From Algoriphagus oliviformis (GTDB lineage: Bacteria; Bacteroidota; Bacteroidia; Cytophagales; Cyclobacteriaceae): a stretch of DNA of 52,569 bases. Under the pieces are notes generated by a model that saw nothing but the letters and a program-made list of their open reading frames with translations, was not told the origin of the DNA and did not search any database. Location: positions 1 through 52,569 of the forward strand of contig NZ_JAFKCT010000010.1 of the NCBI RefSeq assembly GCF_017254915.1, given 5' to 3'. Both the position numbers and the translations under genes were made by a program. Each line of letters begins with the position of its first letter. Positions within the stretch are counted from its first letter, which is position 1. This document shows, piece by piece, positions 21,512 through 29,986 of the stretch.

Positions 21512-24022
21512 TTACCAAGGTTTGGGCATTTTTTGTTCACGCAGGGGTACAAAGACCAGCTGGTCGTCGGCTTCGTCGGTATTGACAAAGGGCTTGAAGC
21601 GCTTCATGGTCTCGGGGTCTTCGATGGCTTCTTTCCATTCGCAGGCATAGCGCTCCACGAGTCCGTCCATCTCCCGCTCAAACTCCTCGGCCATGCCCAG
21701 GCAGTCGTCCACGACCACTTTTCGCAGGTAGTCTATGCCACCCTCCAGCTTGTCCAGCCAGGGGGCAGTTCTCACCAGAGGTCCCGCGGTGCGGATGTAG
21801 TAGATGAGGAAGCGGTCGAGGTACTTGATGCAGGTCTCGTCGTCGAGCTGGGATGCCAGCAAAATGGCGTGCTTGGGGTTTGCGCCGCCATTGCCGCAGA
21901 CGTAGAGGTTCCAGCCTCCTTCCACGGCGATCACGCCAAAGTCTTTGCCCCGCGCCTCCGCACACTCGCGGATGCAGCCGGATACGCCGCCCTTCAGCTT
22001 GTGCGGGGAGCGGAGGCCCTTGTAGCGCTCCTCGATGCGGATGGCAAAGCTCACGCTGTCGTGCATGCCAAAGCGGCACCAGGTGGAGCCTACGCAGCTT
22101 TTGACGGTGCGCAGGGACTTGCCGTAGGCGTGGCCGCTCTCAAATCCGGCGTCTATGAGGTCTTTCCAGATCAGGGGCAGCTCGTTGAGCTGGGCGCCGA
22201 AGAGGTCGATGCGCTGCCCGCCGGTGATCTTGGTGTAGAGGTCGTACTTTTTGGCGACCTGGCCGAGCACGACGAGTTTCTCGGGAGTGATCTCGCCTCC
22301 GGGTACGCGCGGTACGACGGAGTAGGTGCCGTTTCGCTGGATGTTGGCCAGGAAGCGGTCGTTGGAGTCTTGGATGGCTACCTGCTTGTTGGCAGTCTCC
22401 ATGAAGATGCTGGCGAAAATGGAGGCCATCACCGGCTTGCAGACCTCACAGCCGTGCCCTTTGCCAAAGCGATCCAGCGCGTCGTCATAGCCCAGGACGT
22501 TGTGGAGTTTCACGAGGTCAAAGAGTTCTTGGCGGGTATAGTCGAAGTGTTCGCAGATGGTTTCTTTGACTTCTTTTCCCAGGGACTTGAGGGTTTCCTT
22601 CACCAAGTCCGCCACCATCGGCTTGCAGCCCCCACAGCAGGTGGAGGCTTTGGTTTCCTTGATCACCCCTTTGAGGTCTTGGCAGCCGCCGCTGGTAATG
22701 GCTCCGCAAATCTCGCCTTTACTGACGGATTCGCAGGAGCAGATCTGCGCGCTGTCAGGCAGGTCGAGCACGGAGCCAAGAAGGTTTTTGGATTCGCCTC
22801 CCCGGGCGCCTAGGATCAGGTCTTCGGCGTTTTCGGGGAGTTTCATTTCGTTGATGTAGAGCTGAAAAAGGGTGTTGTAATCCGAGGAGTCTCCGACCAA
22901 GACACCGCCGAGGAGCTTTGAGCCGTCTTTGCTGACGTTGATGCGTTTGTAGATGCCGCGCTGCTTGTTTTCGTAGCGGATGGCCAAGGCTTCTTCGCCC
23001 TCGATGAAGGGATCGCCAAAGGAAGCGACCTCGGTGCCGACCAGCTTCAGCTGGGTGGACATGTCGATGGTCGGGCTCATGAGTTTGTCCCCGCCCATGA
23101 TCTGGTCGAGGGCGACTCCGGCCATTTCATAGCCTGGGGCTACGAGGCCGTAAATATTGTTGTTGTAGAGGGCTACCTCGCCGATAGCGTAGACATCGGG
23201 TACGGAGGTTTCCATTTTGTTGTTGACTACGATGCCGCCGCGCTCGCCGACTGCGATACCGGAGTTTTTGGCGACCTCGTCGCGGGGTCTGATGCCTGCG
23301 GAGATGATGATCATGTCCACGGGCAGCGTGGTGCCGTCGGCAAAGTCGATGCGCTCAATGTGGCCGTTGCCGATGATTTCCTTGGAATTTTTGCCCAGAT
23401 GGACGCTCATGCCGAGGCTTTCGATCTTGGCCTGGAGCAGATCGGAAGCGGGCTGGTCCAGCTGTCGGGGCATCAGCTTTCCGGCAAATTCGATCACGTG
23501 CGTGGTCATGCCGAGCTCCTTGCTGGCGTTGGCGGCTTCCAAGCCTAGGAGTCCACCTCCCAATACGGCCGACTGGAATTTGCCCTGGGCCTTGAGCTTC
23601 TCCGCGTAGCTCTGGATGGCCTCCAGGTCTTCGATGGTGCGGTAGATGAAGATCCCCTCTTTTTCGGAGCCTTTGATGGAGGGGATAAAAGGGGAGGAGC
23701 CGGTGGCCAAGACCAGGTAGTCGTAGTCAAAGCTTTCGTCTTTGTGGGTGGTAACTTTCTTGTTTTCCGTGTCGATCCAAGAGACGAGCTCGGAGGTACG
23801 TAGCGTGATTCCGTTGTCCTGGTACCAGTTTCTCGACGCCATGAGGAGCTCGTCCGGAGACTCCAGCGTGAAGTACTCGCTGAGGTGAACCCGGTCATAG
23901 GCGGGCCTGATTTCCTCTCCGAATACCAGGATGTCAAACTGACTGCGATGGGAATGGGCGGCTAGTTTTTCGCAAAATTTGTAGCCTACCATTCCGTTTC
24001 CGACCACTATAATCCTTTTCAT
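21512..24022 (-). CDS. nirB: NAD(P)H nitrite reductase large subunit NirB
   Basis: NirB carries the siroheme site that reduces nitrite to ammonium with six electrons. The 836-residue protein has the standard order: FAD/NAD module (1-400; VVGNGMVGYKF at 5-15, AVLGGGLLGLEAAN near 148), a BFD-like 2Fe-2S domain (ICSCESVSKGE..CCGGCK, about 425-475), a second shorter BFD-like unit (ICEHFDY..GCEVCK), then nitrite/sulfite reductase ferredoxin-like and siroheme domains. The siroheme/4Fe-4S ligands are in CVGSTWC (near 641) and GCIRECAEA (near 685). It is the first gene of nirB-nirD-DUF4202-kinase-regulator, with a 7-4-7 operator 23 bp upstream. The diaphorase part is a paralogue of the one fused to the nitrate reductase in this window. 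Confidence 0.96.
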   Translation of the reverse strand: MKRIIVVGNGMVGYKFCEKLAAHSHRSQFDILVFGEEIRPAYDRVHLSEYFTLESPDELLMASRNWYQDNGITLRTSELVSWIDTENKKVTTHKDESFDYDYLVLATGSSPFIPSIKGSEKEGIFIYRTIEDLEAIQSYAEKLKAQGKFQSAVLGGGLLGLEAANASKELGMTTHVIEFAGKLMPRQLDQPASDLLQAKIESLGMSVHLGKNSKEIIGNGHIERIDFADGTTLPVDMIIISAGIRPRDEVAKNSGIAVGERGGIVVNNKMETSVPDVYAIGEVALYNNNIYGLVAPGYEMAGVALDQIMGGDKLMSPTIDMSTQLKLVGTEVASFGDPFIEGEEALAIRYENKQRGIYKRINVSKDGSKLLGGVLVGDSSDYNTLFQLYINEMKLPENAEDLILGARGGESKNLLGSVLDLPDSAQICSCESVSKGEICGAITSGGCQDLKGVIKETKASTCCGGCKPMVADLVKETLKSLGKEVKETICEHFDYTRQELFDLVKLHNVLGYDDALDRFGKGHGCEVCKPVMASIFASIFMETANKQVAIQDSNDRFLANIQRNGTYSVVPRVPGGEITPEKLVVLGQVAKKYDLYTKITGGQRIDLFGAQLNELPLIWKDLIDAGFESGHAYGKSLRTVKSCVGSTWCRFGMHDSVSFAIRIEERYKGLRSPHKLKGGVSGCIRECAEARGKDFGVIAVEGGWNLYVCGNGGANPKHAILLASQLDDETCIKYLDRFLIYYIRTAGPLVRTAPWLDKLEGGIDYLRKVVVDDCLGMAEEFEREMDGLVERYACEWKEAIEDPETMKRFKPFVNTDEADDQLVFVPLREQKMPKPW

Positions 24023-24044
24023 ATCTACGTATTTTGAATTAAAA

Positions 24045-24062
24045 GTAAGTAAATATACGTAT
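24045..24062 (-). promoter_or_regulatory. Putative nitrate-regulon operator upstream of nirB
   Basis: GTAAGTA-AATA-TACGTAT, a 7-4-7 palindrome 23 bp before the nirB ATG. Further TACGTA copies lie at 24026, 24099, 24144 and 24161 in the same intergenic stretch. The last two, on the far side, could act on the gene at 24262. Confidence 0.55.
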
Positions 24063-24261
24063 TTAAAAAATCCATTTCCAAAATAAACGGGAGATTTCTA
24101 CGTAAATAATTGGAAAAATGGTTCTAGAACTAGACTGGGCATGTACGTAGATCTAGGTGTACGTATCCCGATAGGTGGAAAAGCGAAGGCGATCCAGCCA
24201 TTTTCGGCTGTCGAAGAGTTTTTGGTTTTTCGGGGTTTCGAGTCAATTCCTATCTTTGGAC

Positions 24262-24591
24262 ATGAAAATTTTTTCCCTGGTTCTCGGAATTTTCGTGCTG
24301 CTGATGGCCGTGGTGCCTTGCTGTAGCGCTGAGGATACTTGCGCCGAGAGCGAGTGTACTGGGGAAGAGCTGCACGGAGCCGACGAAGACTTTGGGCACG
24401 AGCGGCCTTGTTCTCCGTTTTTTTCCTGCGGGACCTGTTTGGGTTTTGTGGAGGCAGGTGGGGCTGTCCTTCCTTTGGGATTTCCGCAGGAGGCATTTTC
24501 CCAAGAATACGGGGTCTTTAAAATGGCATTTTCCCAAGCCTATTTTGGAGTGCTGCTGAGACCTCCGGCAGGTCCGTTTGGCCGCCGCTAA
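24262..24591 (+). CDS. Small Cys-rich exported protein, DUF6660-like
   Basis: The 109-residue product starts with a signal peptide, MKIFSLVLGIFVLLMAVVPC, followed by an acidic Cys/His-containing middle part (CCSAEDTCAESECTGEELHG) and CSPFFSCGTC. It ends with FSQAYFGVLLRPP. This layout, short exported Cys/His-rich protein ending in an aromatic-x-LxPP motif and placed 45 bp before a TonB-dependent receptor gene, is what I know from DUF6660 proteins of Bacteroidota. Their function is unknown to me; the Cys/His content suggests metal handling. I start at 24262 because the reading frame upstream of it has no signal. It is probably co-transcribed with the receptor. Confidence 0.65.
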   Translation: MKIFSLVLGIFVLLMAVVPCCSAEDTCAESECTGEELHGADEDFGHERPCSPFFSCGTCLGFVEAGGAVLPLGFPQEAFSQEYGVFKMAFSQAYFGVLLRPPAGPFGRR

Positions 24592-24636
24592 TCCCGTCGA
24601 GGGATTTTATTCTTTTTTACACCTTAGAAATAAACC

Positions 24637-26808
24637 ATGATCAAATATTTATTGGCCTGTATGGCCATGTTTTGGGCAGGCCCTGCGCTGTCCCAAAGTA
24701 CCTATCGCGCGCAAGTCATTGACCACGAAACCGACAAGCCCATGCCCGGAGCGAGCCTGCTGCTCAAAGAACTGGGCAAAGGTGCCGTGTCGGATGCTGA
24801 TGGACGAGTCCTACTGGAGGAAATCCCCGCCGGTACCTACTCGCTGGAGTTGCGGTTTTTGGGGTATGAAACGTTTCGCTTCGTCCTTACTTTCCCTCTG
24901 GAATCGGAAGAGGAGCAGGTGCTCTATCTCCATCACCACGAGGATGAACTGGAGGAACTGGTCGTACAGTCGGTGCGCAGTTCTCGGCTGATAGAGGACG
25001 TGCCTACCCGGGTGGAGATCATTGCCGGGGAGGAGCTTGCCGAAAAAGGCAACATGAAGCCCGGAGACATCCGCATGCTGCTCAATGAAAGCACCGGCAT
25101 CCAGACCCAGCAAACCTCCGCCACGAGCTATAACTCAAGCATCCGCATCCAGGGCCTGGACGGCAAATACACCCAGCTGATCCGAGACGGCTTGCCGCTA
25201 TATTCAGGCTACTCTGGAGGGCTGAGCCTAATGCAGATCGCTCCTCTGGACCTGAAGCAGGTGGAGGTCATCAAAGGCTCCTCCTCGACTCTCTATGGGG
25301 GAGGGGCGATTGCCGGCCTGGTCAACTTGGTGTCCAAAACACCCGGGGAAGAGGCCGAGTTGGGGGTTTTGCTGAATGGGACCTCGGCCTTGGGTTTGGA
25401 TGCCAGCACATTTTACTCTGAGGATTTCGGGAAGTTGGGCACAAGTGTCTTTGCCTCCTACAACAAAGGGACGGCCTATGATCCCGCGGACATCGGCCTG
25501 ACGGCGATACCAAAGTTTGACCGGCTGACTTTGAACCCGAAGGTTTTTTGGGAAATCGGGGATGGCTCGGAGCTGATGGTGGGCATCAATCTGATGCAGG
25601 AGGAGCGTCTTGGCGGGAACGTCGACTTTGTCCAAGGGGAGGCGGTGAGCGATCCGTACTACGAGGACAATGCTACCCGGAGGATATCCAGCCAGCTTCA
25701 ATTCTCTCGGCAACTGGCTTCCGAAGCTGCGTTGACCGTGAAAAACAGTGTCAGTTTCTATGACAGAAGCATGGAGATTCCCGACTATTTGTTTTCCGGA
25801 AAGCAATGGTCTTCGTTTTCCGAAGTGAACATCTCCAAAACCGACGCAAAGGCAGAATGGATTGGGGGTCTGAATCTTTGGACGGATCAATTTGTCCAAA
25901 AGGAAGGCAACGCCGAGGCCCCGCTGGACTATCGCCTGAATACCTTTGGGGGATTCGTCCAAAATATCTGGAATGCCGCCGAGCAGTGGACACTGGAGTC
26001 TGGGTTTCGTCTGGACTACCAGAAGGACTATGGCTTCTTCGCCTTGCCAAGAGTGTCGGCCATGTTTGAGCCCAGTGAGCTCCTGACTTTTCGCCTCGGA
26101 GGAGGGCTGGGATATAAGTCTCCCACCGTCTTTTCGGAAGAGGCCGAGCGCCTGCAATTTCGCAATATCCTGCCGATTGACCCGAGTCAGGTCCACGCCG
26201 AGCGCTCTGCAGGGGCAAACCTCGACGTCAACTATCGGCTTGCGCTGGGAAACGAGCTGACGCTGAACGTGAACACGTTGCTTTTCTGGACCCAAATCCA
26301 AGATCCACTGGTGTTGACCAGGGTGGGAGAGTTCTATGAATTTCAGCAACCTGAGGGACAATTGAGGACGCAGGGCATGGAGGTGAACATGAAGTGGGCC
26401 TATCGGGACTTCAAGTTGTTTGTTGGCTATACGCTGGCGGACGTGGCCCAACAGTACGGCGGGCAAAGCCAAGCATACGCTCTGGTGGCAAAACATCGGC
26501 TAAACAATGTGCTGATGTACGAGAAACACGAAAATTTCAGGATAGGGCTGGAAGCCTACTACTACAGCCCCCAGCTGCTTGGTGATGGCGAGACCGGAAA
26601 GTCCTACTGGATTACAGGCCTGATGACCGAGAAAAGCTTTGGGGAGCGGCTTTCCGTGTTTTTGAACTTTGAGAATTTTCTGGACACCCGGCAGACTGCG
26701 TTTGACACGATTTTCACCGGCTCGATCAGCGATCCCCAGTTTCGTGACATCTACGCTCCCGTGGATGGCTTTGTGATCAACGGAGGCTTTAAGCTCAGGA
26801 TATTGTAG
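24637..26808 (+). CDS. TonB-dependent outer-membrane receptor
   Basis: The 723-residue protein has a signal peptide (MIKYLLACMAMFWAGPALSQ), a carboxypeptidase-regulatory-like domain (about 22-95: YRAQVIDHETDKPMPGASLL), a plug domain (about 105-225: PTRVEIIAGEEL, IRIQGLDGKYTQLIRDGLP, VEVIKGSSSTLYGGGAIAGL) and a 22-strand-type barrel ending in FVINGGFKLRIL. It transports a ligand across the outer membrane using TonB energy. No SusD partner follows, so it resembles siderophore, cobalamin or metal receptors rather than glycan receptors. The DUF6660-like gene before it points to metal, but the ligand is not determined. A hairpin terminator follows. Confidence 0.92.
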   Translation: MIKYLLACMAMFWAGPALSQSTYRAQVIDHETDKPMPGASLLLKELGKGAVSDADGRVLLEEIPAGTYSLELRFLGYETFRFVLTFPLESEEEQVLYLHHHEDELEELVVQSVRSSRLIEDVPTRVEIIAGEELAEKGNMKPGDIRMLLNESTGIQTQQTSATSYNSSIRIQGLDGKYTQLIRDGLPLYSGYSGGLSLMQIAPLDLKQVEVIKGSSSTLYGGGAIAGLVNLVSKTPGEEAELGVLLNGTSALGLDASTFYSEDFGKLGTSVFASYNKGTAYDPADIGLTAIPKFDRLTLNPKVFWEIGDGSELMVGINLMQEERLGGNVDFVQGEAVSDPYYEDNATRRISSQLQFSRQLASEAALTVKNSVSFYDRSMEIPDYLFSGKQWSSFSEVNISKTDAKAEWIGGLNLWTDQFVQKEGNAEAPLDYRLNTFGGFVQNIWNAAEQWTLESGFRLDYQKDYGFFALPRVSAMFEPSELLTFRLGGGLGYKSPTVFSEEAERLQFRNILPIDPSQVHAERSAGANLDVNYRLALGNELTLNVNTLLFWTQIQDPLVLTRVGEFYEFQQPEGQLRTQGMEVNMKWAYRDFKLFVGYTLADVAQQYGGQSQAYALVAKHRLNNVLMYEKHENFRIGLEAYYYSPQLLGDGETGKSYWITGLMTEKSFGERLSVFLNFENFLDTRQTAFDTIFTGSISDPQFRDIYAPVDGFVINGGFKLRIL

Positions 26809-26835
26809 GTTTCCCGGCAAGTCTCTGCTTTGTTT

Positions 26836-26872
26836 TCCAAAAAACCTGTCTTTTTAAGGACAGGTTTTTTTA
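26836..26872. terminator. Terminator after TonB-dependent receptor
   Basis: AAAAAACCTGTC and GACAGGTTTTTT pair around TTTTTAAG, 30 bp after the receptor stop. The symmetric A and T runs would allow termination in either direction. Confidence 0.85.
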
Positions 26873-26996
26873 GGCCGCTATTGGTACGAATGGGGGGCGT
26901 TTTGCGGGAAATTAGGGGCGGATGCCCTTATTAAAATTGGGCAAAACCTGGCAGCTGGATTGGGAAATGACCGGGTTCTTGTTGAAAATGAGAAAA

Positions 26997-27014
26997 ATAC
27001 CCAGTACTGGGTAT
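26997..27014 (+). promoter_or_regulatory. Perfect 18-nt palindrome, possible operator
   Basis: ATACCCAGTACTGGGTAT is a perfect palindrome about 52 bp before the ATG at 27067. Written TACCCAG-TA-CTGGGTA it has the 7-2-7 spacing of classical NarL sites. A weak TAccTTcG box follows at 27036-27043. Confidence 0.45.
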
Positions 27015-27066
27015 GTTTTTGGACCTATTACTTTTTACCTTCGTGGGGTACTAAATTTTTTGTGTG

Positions 27067-27423
27067 ATGAGAACAAAAACGATTGTTAAAGGCAACACCT
27101 CTATCCCCAGCATCAAACTTTTGCCATTAAAAGGGGGAGTAAAACCGACACTAGCTTATGGAAATGCCGGCTTCGGAGTCAGGGAGATCAGCGCTTGCGC
27201 GAAGCTTCCGACACAGAGGATTAAGGTGAAGTCTAATTTTGAAAAGAAAAAGTTGTTGACAATGCAAAACCAGAAAAAGAGCCACCTTGAGGGCCACACC
27301 ACGTCAGTAGAGCGAGAGGAGACTTCCAAATTCGTGATCGACTACATGCCGATCTTCTTTGAGGAAGAGCTGGAGATGATGGCCTTGGCTATGGCAACCG
27401 AGCAGAAGGAGAAGGCTGACTAG
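27067..27423 (+). CDS. Hypothetical small protein
   Basis: I do not recognise this 118-residue reading frame. The N-terminal half is basic and may be partly repeat-derived (cttcggagtcagggagatc). The C-terminal 53 residues, from an internal ATG at 27262, are charged and end with an acidic, Met-rich stretch, FEEELEMMALAMATEQKEKAD. No signal peptide or membrane segment is visible. Support is the perfect palindrome and weak promoter box upstream and the uninterrupted frame. The shorter 53-residue version may be the real product. It is convergent with the glycosyltransferase gene and separated from it by 140 bp. Confidence 0.4.
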   Translation: MRTKTIVKGNTSIPSIKLLPLKGGVKPTLAYGNAGFGVREISACAKLPTQRIKVKSNFEKKKLLTMQNQKKSHLEGHTTSVEREETSKFVIDYMPIFFEEELEMMALAMATEQKEKAD

Positions 27424-27563
27424 CGTTCCGCATCTGCTCGATTTTTTGTCTGGATGGGAACGTAAGCGCAGTGCGCCCCTTTCTTTTTATCCGGTCTAAG
27501 GGGGCTAGCCTTTCGGTGCGGCTGTTGGGGAAAAGTGAGCTTTTGGGAAACACAGGAGCGGGA

Positions 27564-28757
27564 CTATTTGTAAAGGACCTCGCGATATGTCTCTTCCAGC
27601 TCGTTCACCATCCTTTTCATGCTAAAGCCGTCCAGCACTCTTTGGCGAGCGGCTGTACGCATTTTTTCCAATAGCTCCGCGTTATTGATGAGCTCGATGC
27701 AGTGCTCGGCGAGATCCTGCCATTTGTCGATTTCGGTGAGATAGCCTTGGTAGCCGTGTTGGATCACTTCACCGATTCCACCGGCACTGGTGGCGACCAC
27801 GGCGACTTCGCAAGACATGGCTTCTAGCATGGCGATGGGCAATCCTTCAAATTCCGAAGTGCTCAGGTAAATGTCCATGATCGACAAATAGGGGACAACT
27901 TCCTTTTGCACGCCTACCCAGTGAAAATTTGCTTCCTTGCCCGAGGCTTGAATTTGCTGTAGTATTCTGCCTCTCCACTCTCCGTCACCAACGAGGAGAA
28001 AGTGTGTCTGCGGACAGCTCTCCAGAATATCCAAGGCCACCTGTACCCACAGCCAAAGTCTTTTCTGCGATCGAAAGACTGCGACTTTCCCGACCACAGG
28101 CGCTTCTTTGGGAATCCCAAGCTTGGATCGCAAGGTGCTGAAGGTATCCTGATGGGATGGGGAAAGCTCCGATGAGGCCGCTCTGTAGAACGTGTCTGTA
28201 TTGACGCCGTTTTGGATGACTTTTACCTTCATGCGGCCTCCTCTTCGGTAAGGATCCCAGATCGTGTTGAGCCGCATTGACAGCGCAACTTCATTGGATA
28301 CGGCTATGGCAATGTCCTGTTTTTTGAAGCTTAGCCGGTTGCCCCAGTAGGATACCAAGTTGTACCGTTCCCATGTGTTGTGTTCTGTGTAGACGATGGG
28401 TACCGGCAGCATCTTCCCGACGGCGCGGGCGAGAATTCCCGCCCAAGGAAGGTGTGCGTGAATGAGGTCGATTTGGTGCCGGACGATGAAATCCCGGACT
28501 TTTCCGATCTGGAAAAAGAGACCCAAGTTGCTTGAGGGGATGAGGCTTACTTTTATCCCCGCTTTTTCCAGTTCTTCGGCGATGTTGCTTTCCTGATGGT
28601 AAAAGTAAATGCAATGGAATTCGAAAAGGCTTTGATCATGGACCAAGACAGTTTCCGGAATCAGTTTTTCGGCTCCGCCGCGGCCCAAGCTTTTGATCAG
28701 GTGAAGTACTTTTATTTTGTCTTTTACTTTGCGCTGCATACGGTTGCTTTTCCCCAT
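27564..28757 (-). CDS. Family 4 glycosyltransferase (GT-B fold)
   Basis: The 397-residue cytoplasmic enzyme would transfer a sugar from a nucleotide donor during polysaccharide assembly. The N-terminal half has VLHLIKSLGRGGAEKLIPE (about 18-36), typical for GT4, and IDLIHAHLPWAG (about 95-106). The C-terminal half has the donor-binding part, FLLVGDGEWRG and the E-x7-E motif in EFEGLPIAMLEAMSCEVAVV. Donor and acceptor are unknown. The start at 28757 is chosen for length; Met7 is an alternative. It lies 24 bp after the polysaccharide deacetylase gene on the same strand and belongs to the exopolysaccharide locus. Confidence 0.9.
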   Translation of the reverse strand: MGKSNRMQRKVKDKIKVLHLIKSLGRGGAEKLIPETVLVHDQSLFEFHCIYFYHQESNIAEELEKAGIKVSLIPSSNLGLFFQIGKVRDFIVRHQIDLIHAHLPWAGILARAVGKMLPVPIVYTEHNTWERYNLVSYWGNRLSFKKQDIAIAVSNEVALSMRLNTIWDPYRRGGRMKVKVIQNGVNTDTFYRAASSELSPSHQDTFSTLRSKLGIPKEAPVVGKVAVFRSQKRLWLWVQVALDILESCPQTHFLLVGDGEWRGRILQQIQASGKEANFHWVGVQKEVVPYLSIMDIYLSTSEFEGLPIAMLEAMSCEVAVVATSAGGIGEVIQHGYQGYLTEIDKWQDLAEHCIELINNAELLEKMRTAARQRVLDGFSMKRMVNELEETYREVLYK

Positions 28758-28781
28758 TGTTGGCCCCGGTCACCGGGTAGG

Positions 28782-29783
28782 CTAGCGACCCACCGCCATT
28801 GTTTCTGGATTAGCTCTTGAGCAGACCATTGCGGCGAGGTTTTCCATGTTTCTGCTGACCATCCCGTATTCCGCCTTTAGCTTTTGGAAGTGGGAGAGCA
28901 GATCCTCCAGCTCGGCCATCGCTGCCGCTGGATCAGTGCCGAAATTGTGGGGATGCCACCAAAGATGGTAGGTTTCGTCCAATCTAGCAGCCAGTGACAT
29001 CTCTTTTTTTACCCTGCTGAGACGCACCGCATTGAATAGCATGTTGTTTTTCGATATGGGACGCAAAATTCGCGAAGCGGGAATCAACAAAGGTTCTAAA
29101 GGAAGGGCAATAAGCTCATTTGGCACGAATGAGGTCCTTTTGCCAATTGGGAAAAAGCAATCCGCCGAGCGAAACCATTTTTTGCTGAAGTCTTCGTGTT
29201 GGGTCTCCTGCCAAAACCAGTCCTTTGGGTTACTTCTTGCCTGGGTGTAGCCTTCTTCGAGGCATATGGGCAGGTACAGCTCATTGATATGATTCCTCGG
29301 GAAGACCAGCGATTTCAGGCGTACGCCAAATTTTTCGTTCGCGATACGTTGCGAGGCTTTCAGGTCATGGCGGAATTGTTCGGGGCTCTGGCCCCGCATG
29401 AGGGTGTAGTAGTGGGCAAAGGTATGGGAACCGAGCTCCTGGCCTGGGGTTTCCAAAATTCTCTTGATCAGCTCAGGAGCGAAATGGACTTTTGGATCCA
29501 GTCCCTTCTGTTTTGCAAACTCGTAAGCCGACAGTTTTACGTCGCGATAAGATGGCTTGTGGACGGGGGAGTAGTGGTGCCATTCCTCTTCATTTTCAGC
29601 GAAAAGCATCCCTACCGTGGCCCAGGTCGCTTCGATGCCGTGATTACCAAAGGCGTCAAGTATCCGTGGTACCAGCTCGCGGGTATTGGCGAAGTAATCG
29701 GGCGGGTAGGAATTGCCTACTTTGTCAAATACACCCCAAAGCAGCTCGAAGTCAAGGGAGATGGTGAAGACAGGCTGGGGCAT
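28782..29783 (-). CDS. Polysaccharide deacetylase (NodB/CE4-like)
   Basis: The 333-residue protein has the CE4 layout: metal-binding Asp11 in ISLDFELLWG, the HxxxH motif with His120 and His124 in GSHTFAHYY, and FPRNHIN near 162, where the usual Arg/Pro of motif 3 lies. Such enzymes remove N- or O-acetyl groups from glycans. No signal peptide is visible, so it may act in the cytoplasm on a lipid-linked or precursor sugar. Many Bacteroidota capsule loci carry a similar protein. The C-terminal HLWWHPHNFG contains further possible metal or substrate residues. It lies upstream of the glycosyltransferase in the same orientation. Confidence 0.87.
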   Translation of the reverse strand: MPQPVFTISLDFELLWGVFDKVGNSYPPDYFANTRELVPRILDAFGNHGIEATWATVGMLFAENEEEWHHYSPVHKPSYRDVKLSAYEFAKQKGLDPKVHFAPELIKRILETPGQELGSHTFAHYYTLMRGQSPEQFRHDLKASQRIANEKFGVRLKSLVFPRNHINELYLPICLEEGYTQARSNPKDWFWQETQHEDFSKKWFRSADCFFPIGKRTSFVPNELIALPLEPLLIPASRILRPISKNNMLFNAVRLSRVKKEMSLAARLDETYHLWWHPHNFGTDPAAAMAELEDLLSHFQKLKAEYGMVSRNMENLAAMVCSRANPETMAVGR

Positions 29784-29986
29784 GGAGGTCTTAAAAATTT
29801 GAAATTGGCAAAAATTCTATGGTTCGTCTATTTCTTTTCGGCCTGAAGGAAACCGGCCTATACTTCGACTTGCGCTTCTTGGTTTTTGGGCTTGCTCGAC
29901 AAGTAGTTCGCCTAAAGATAGATCGATCTAGTAAAGATCCAATGGTGTGAGGCTGTACAGAAATGGATTGTGGGGGATTGTATCCG

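Noticed and set aside
25228..26496. Minus-strand frame of 422 codons opposite the TonB-dependent receptor
   Set aside because: Antisense shadow without recognisable motifs; the receptor frame is complete.
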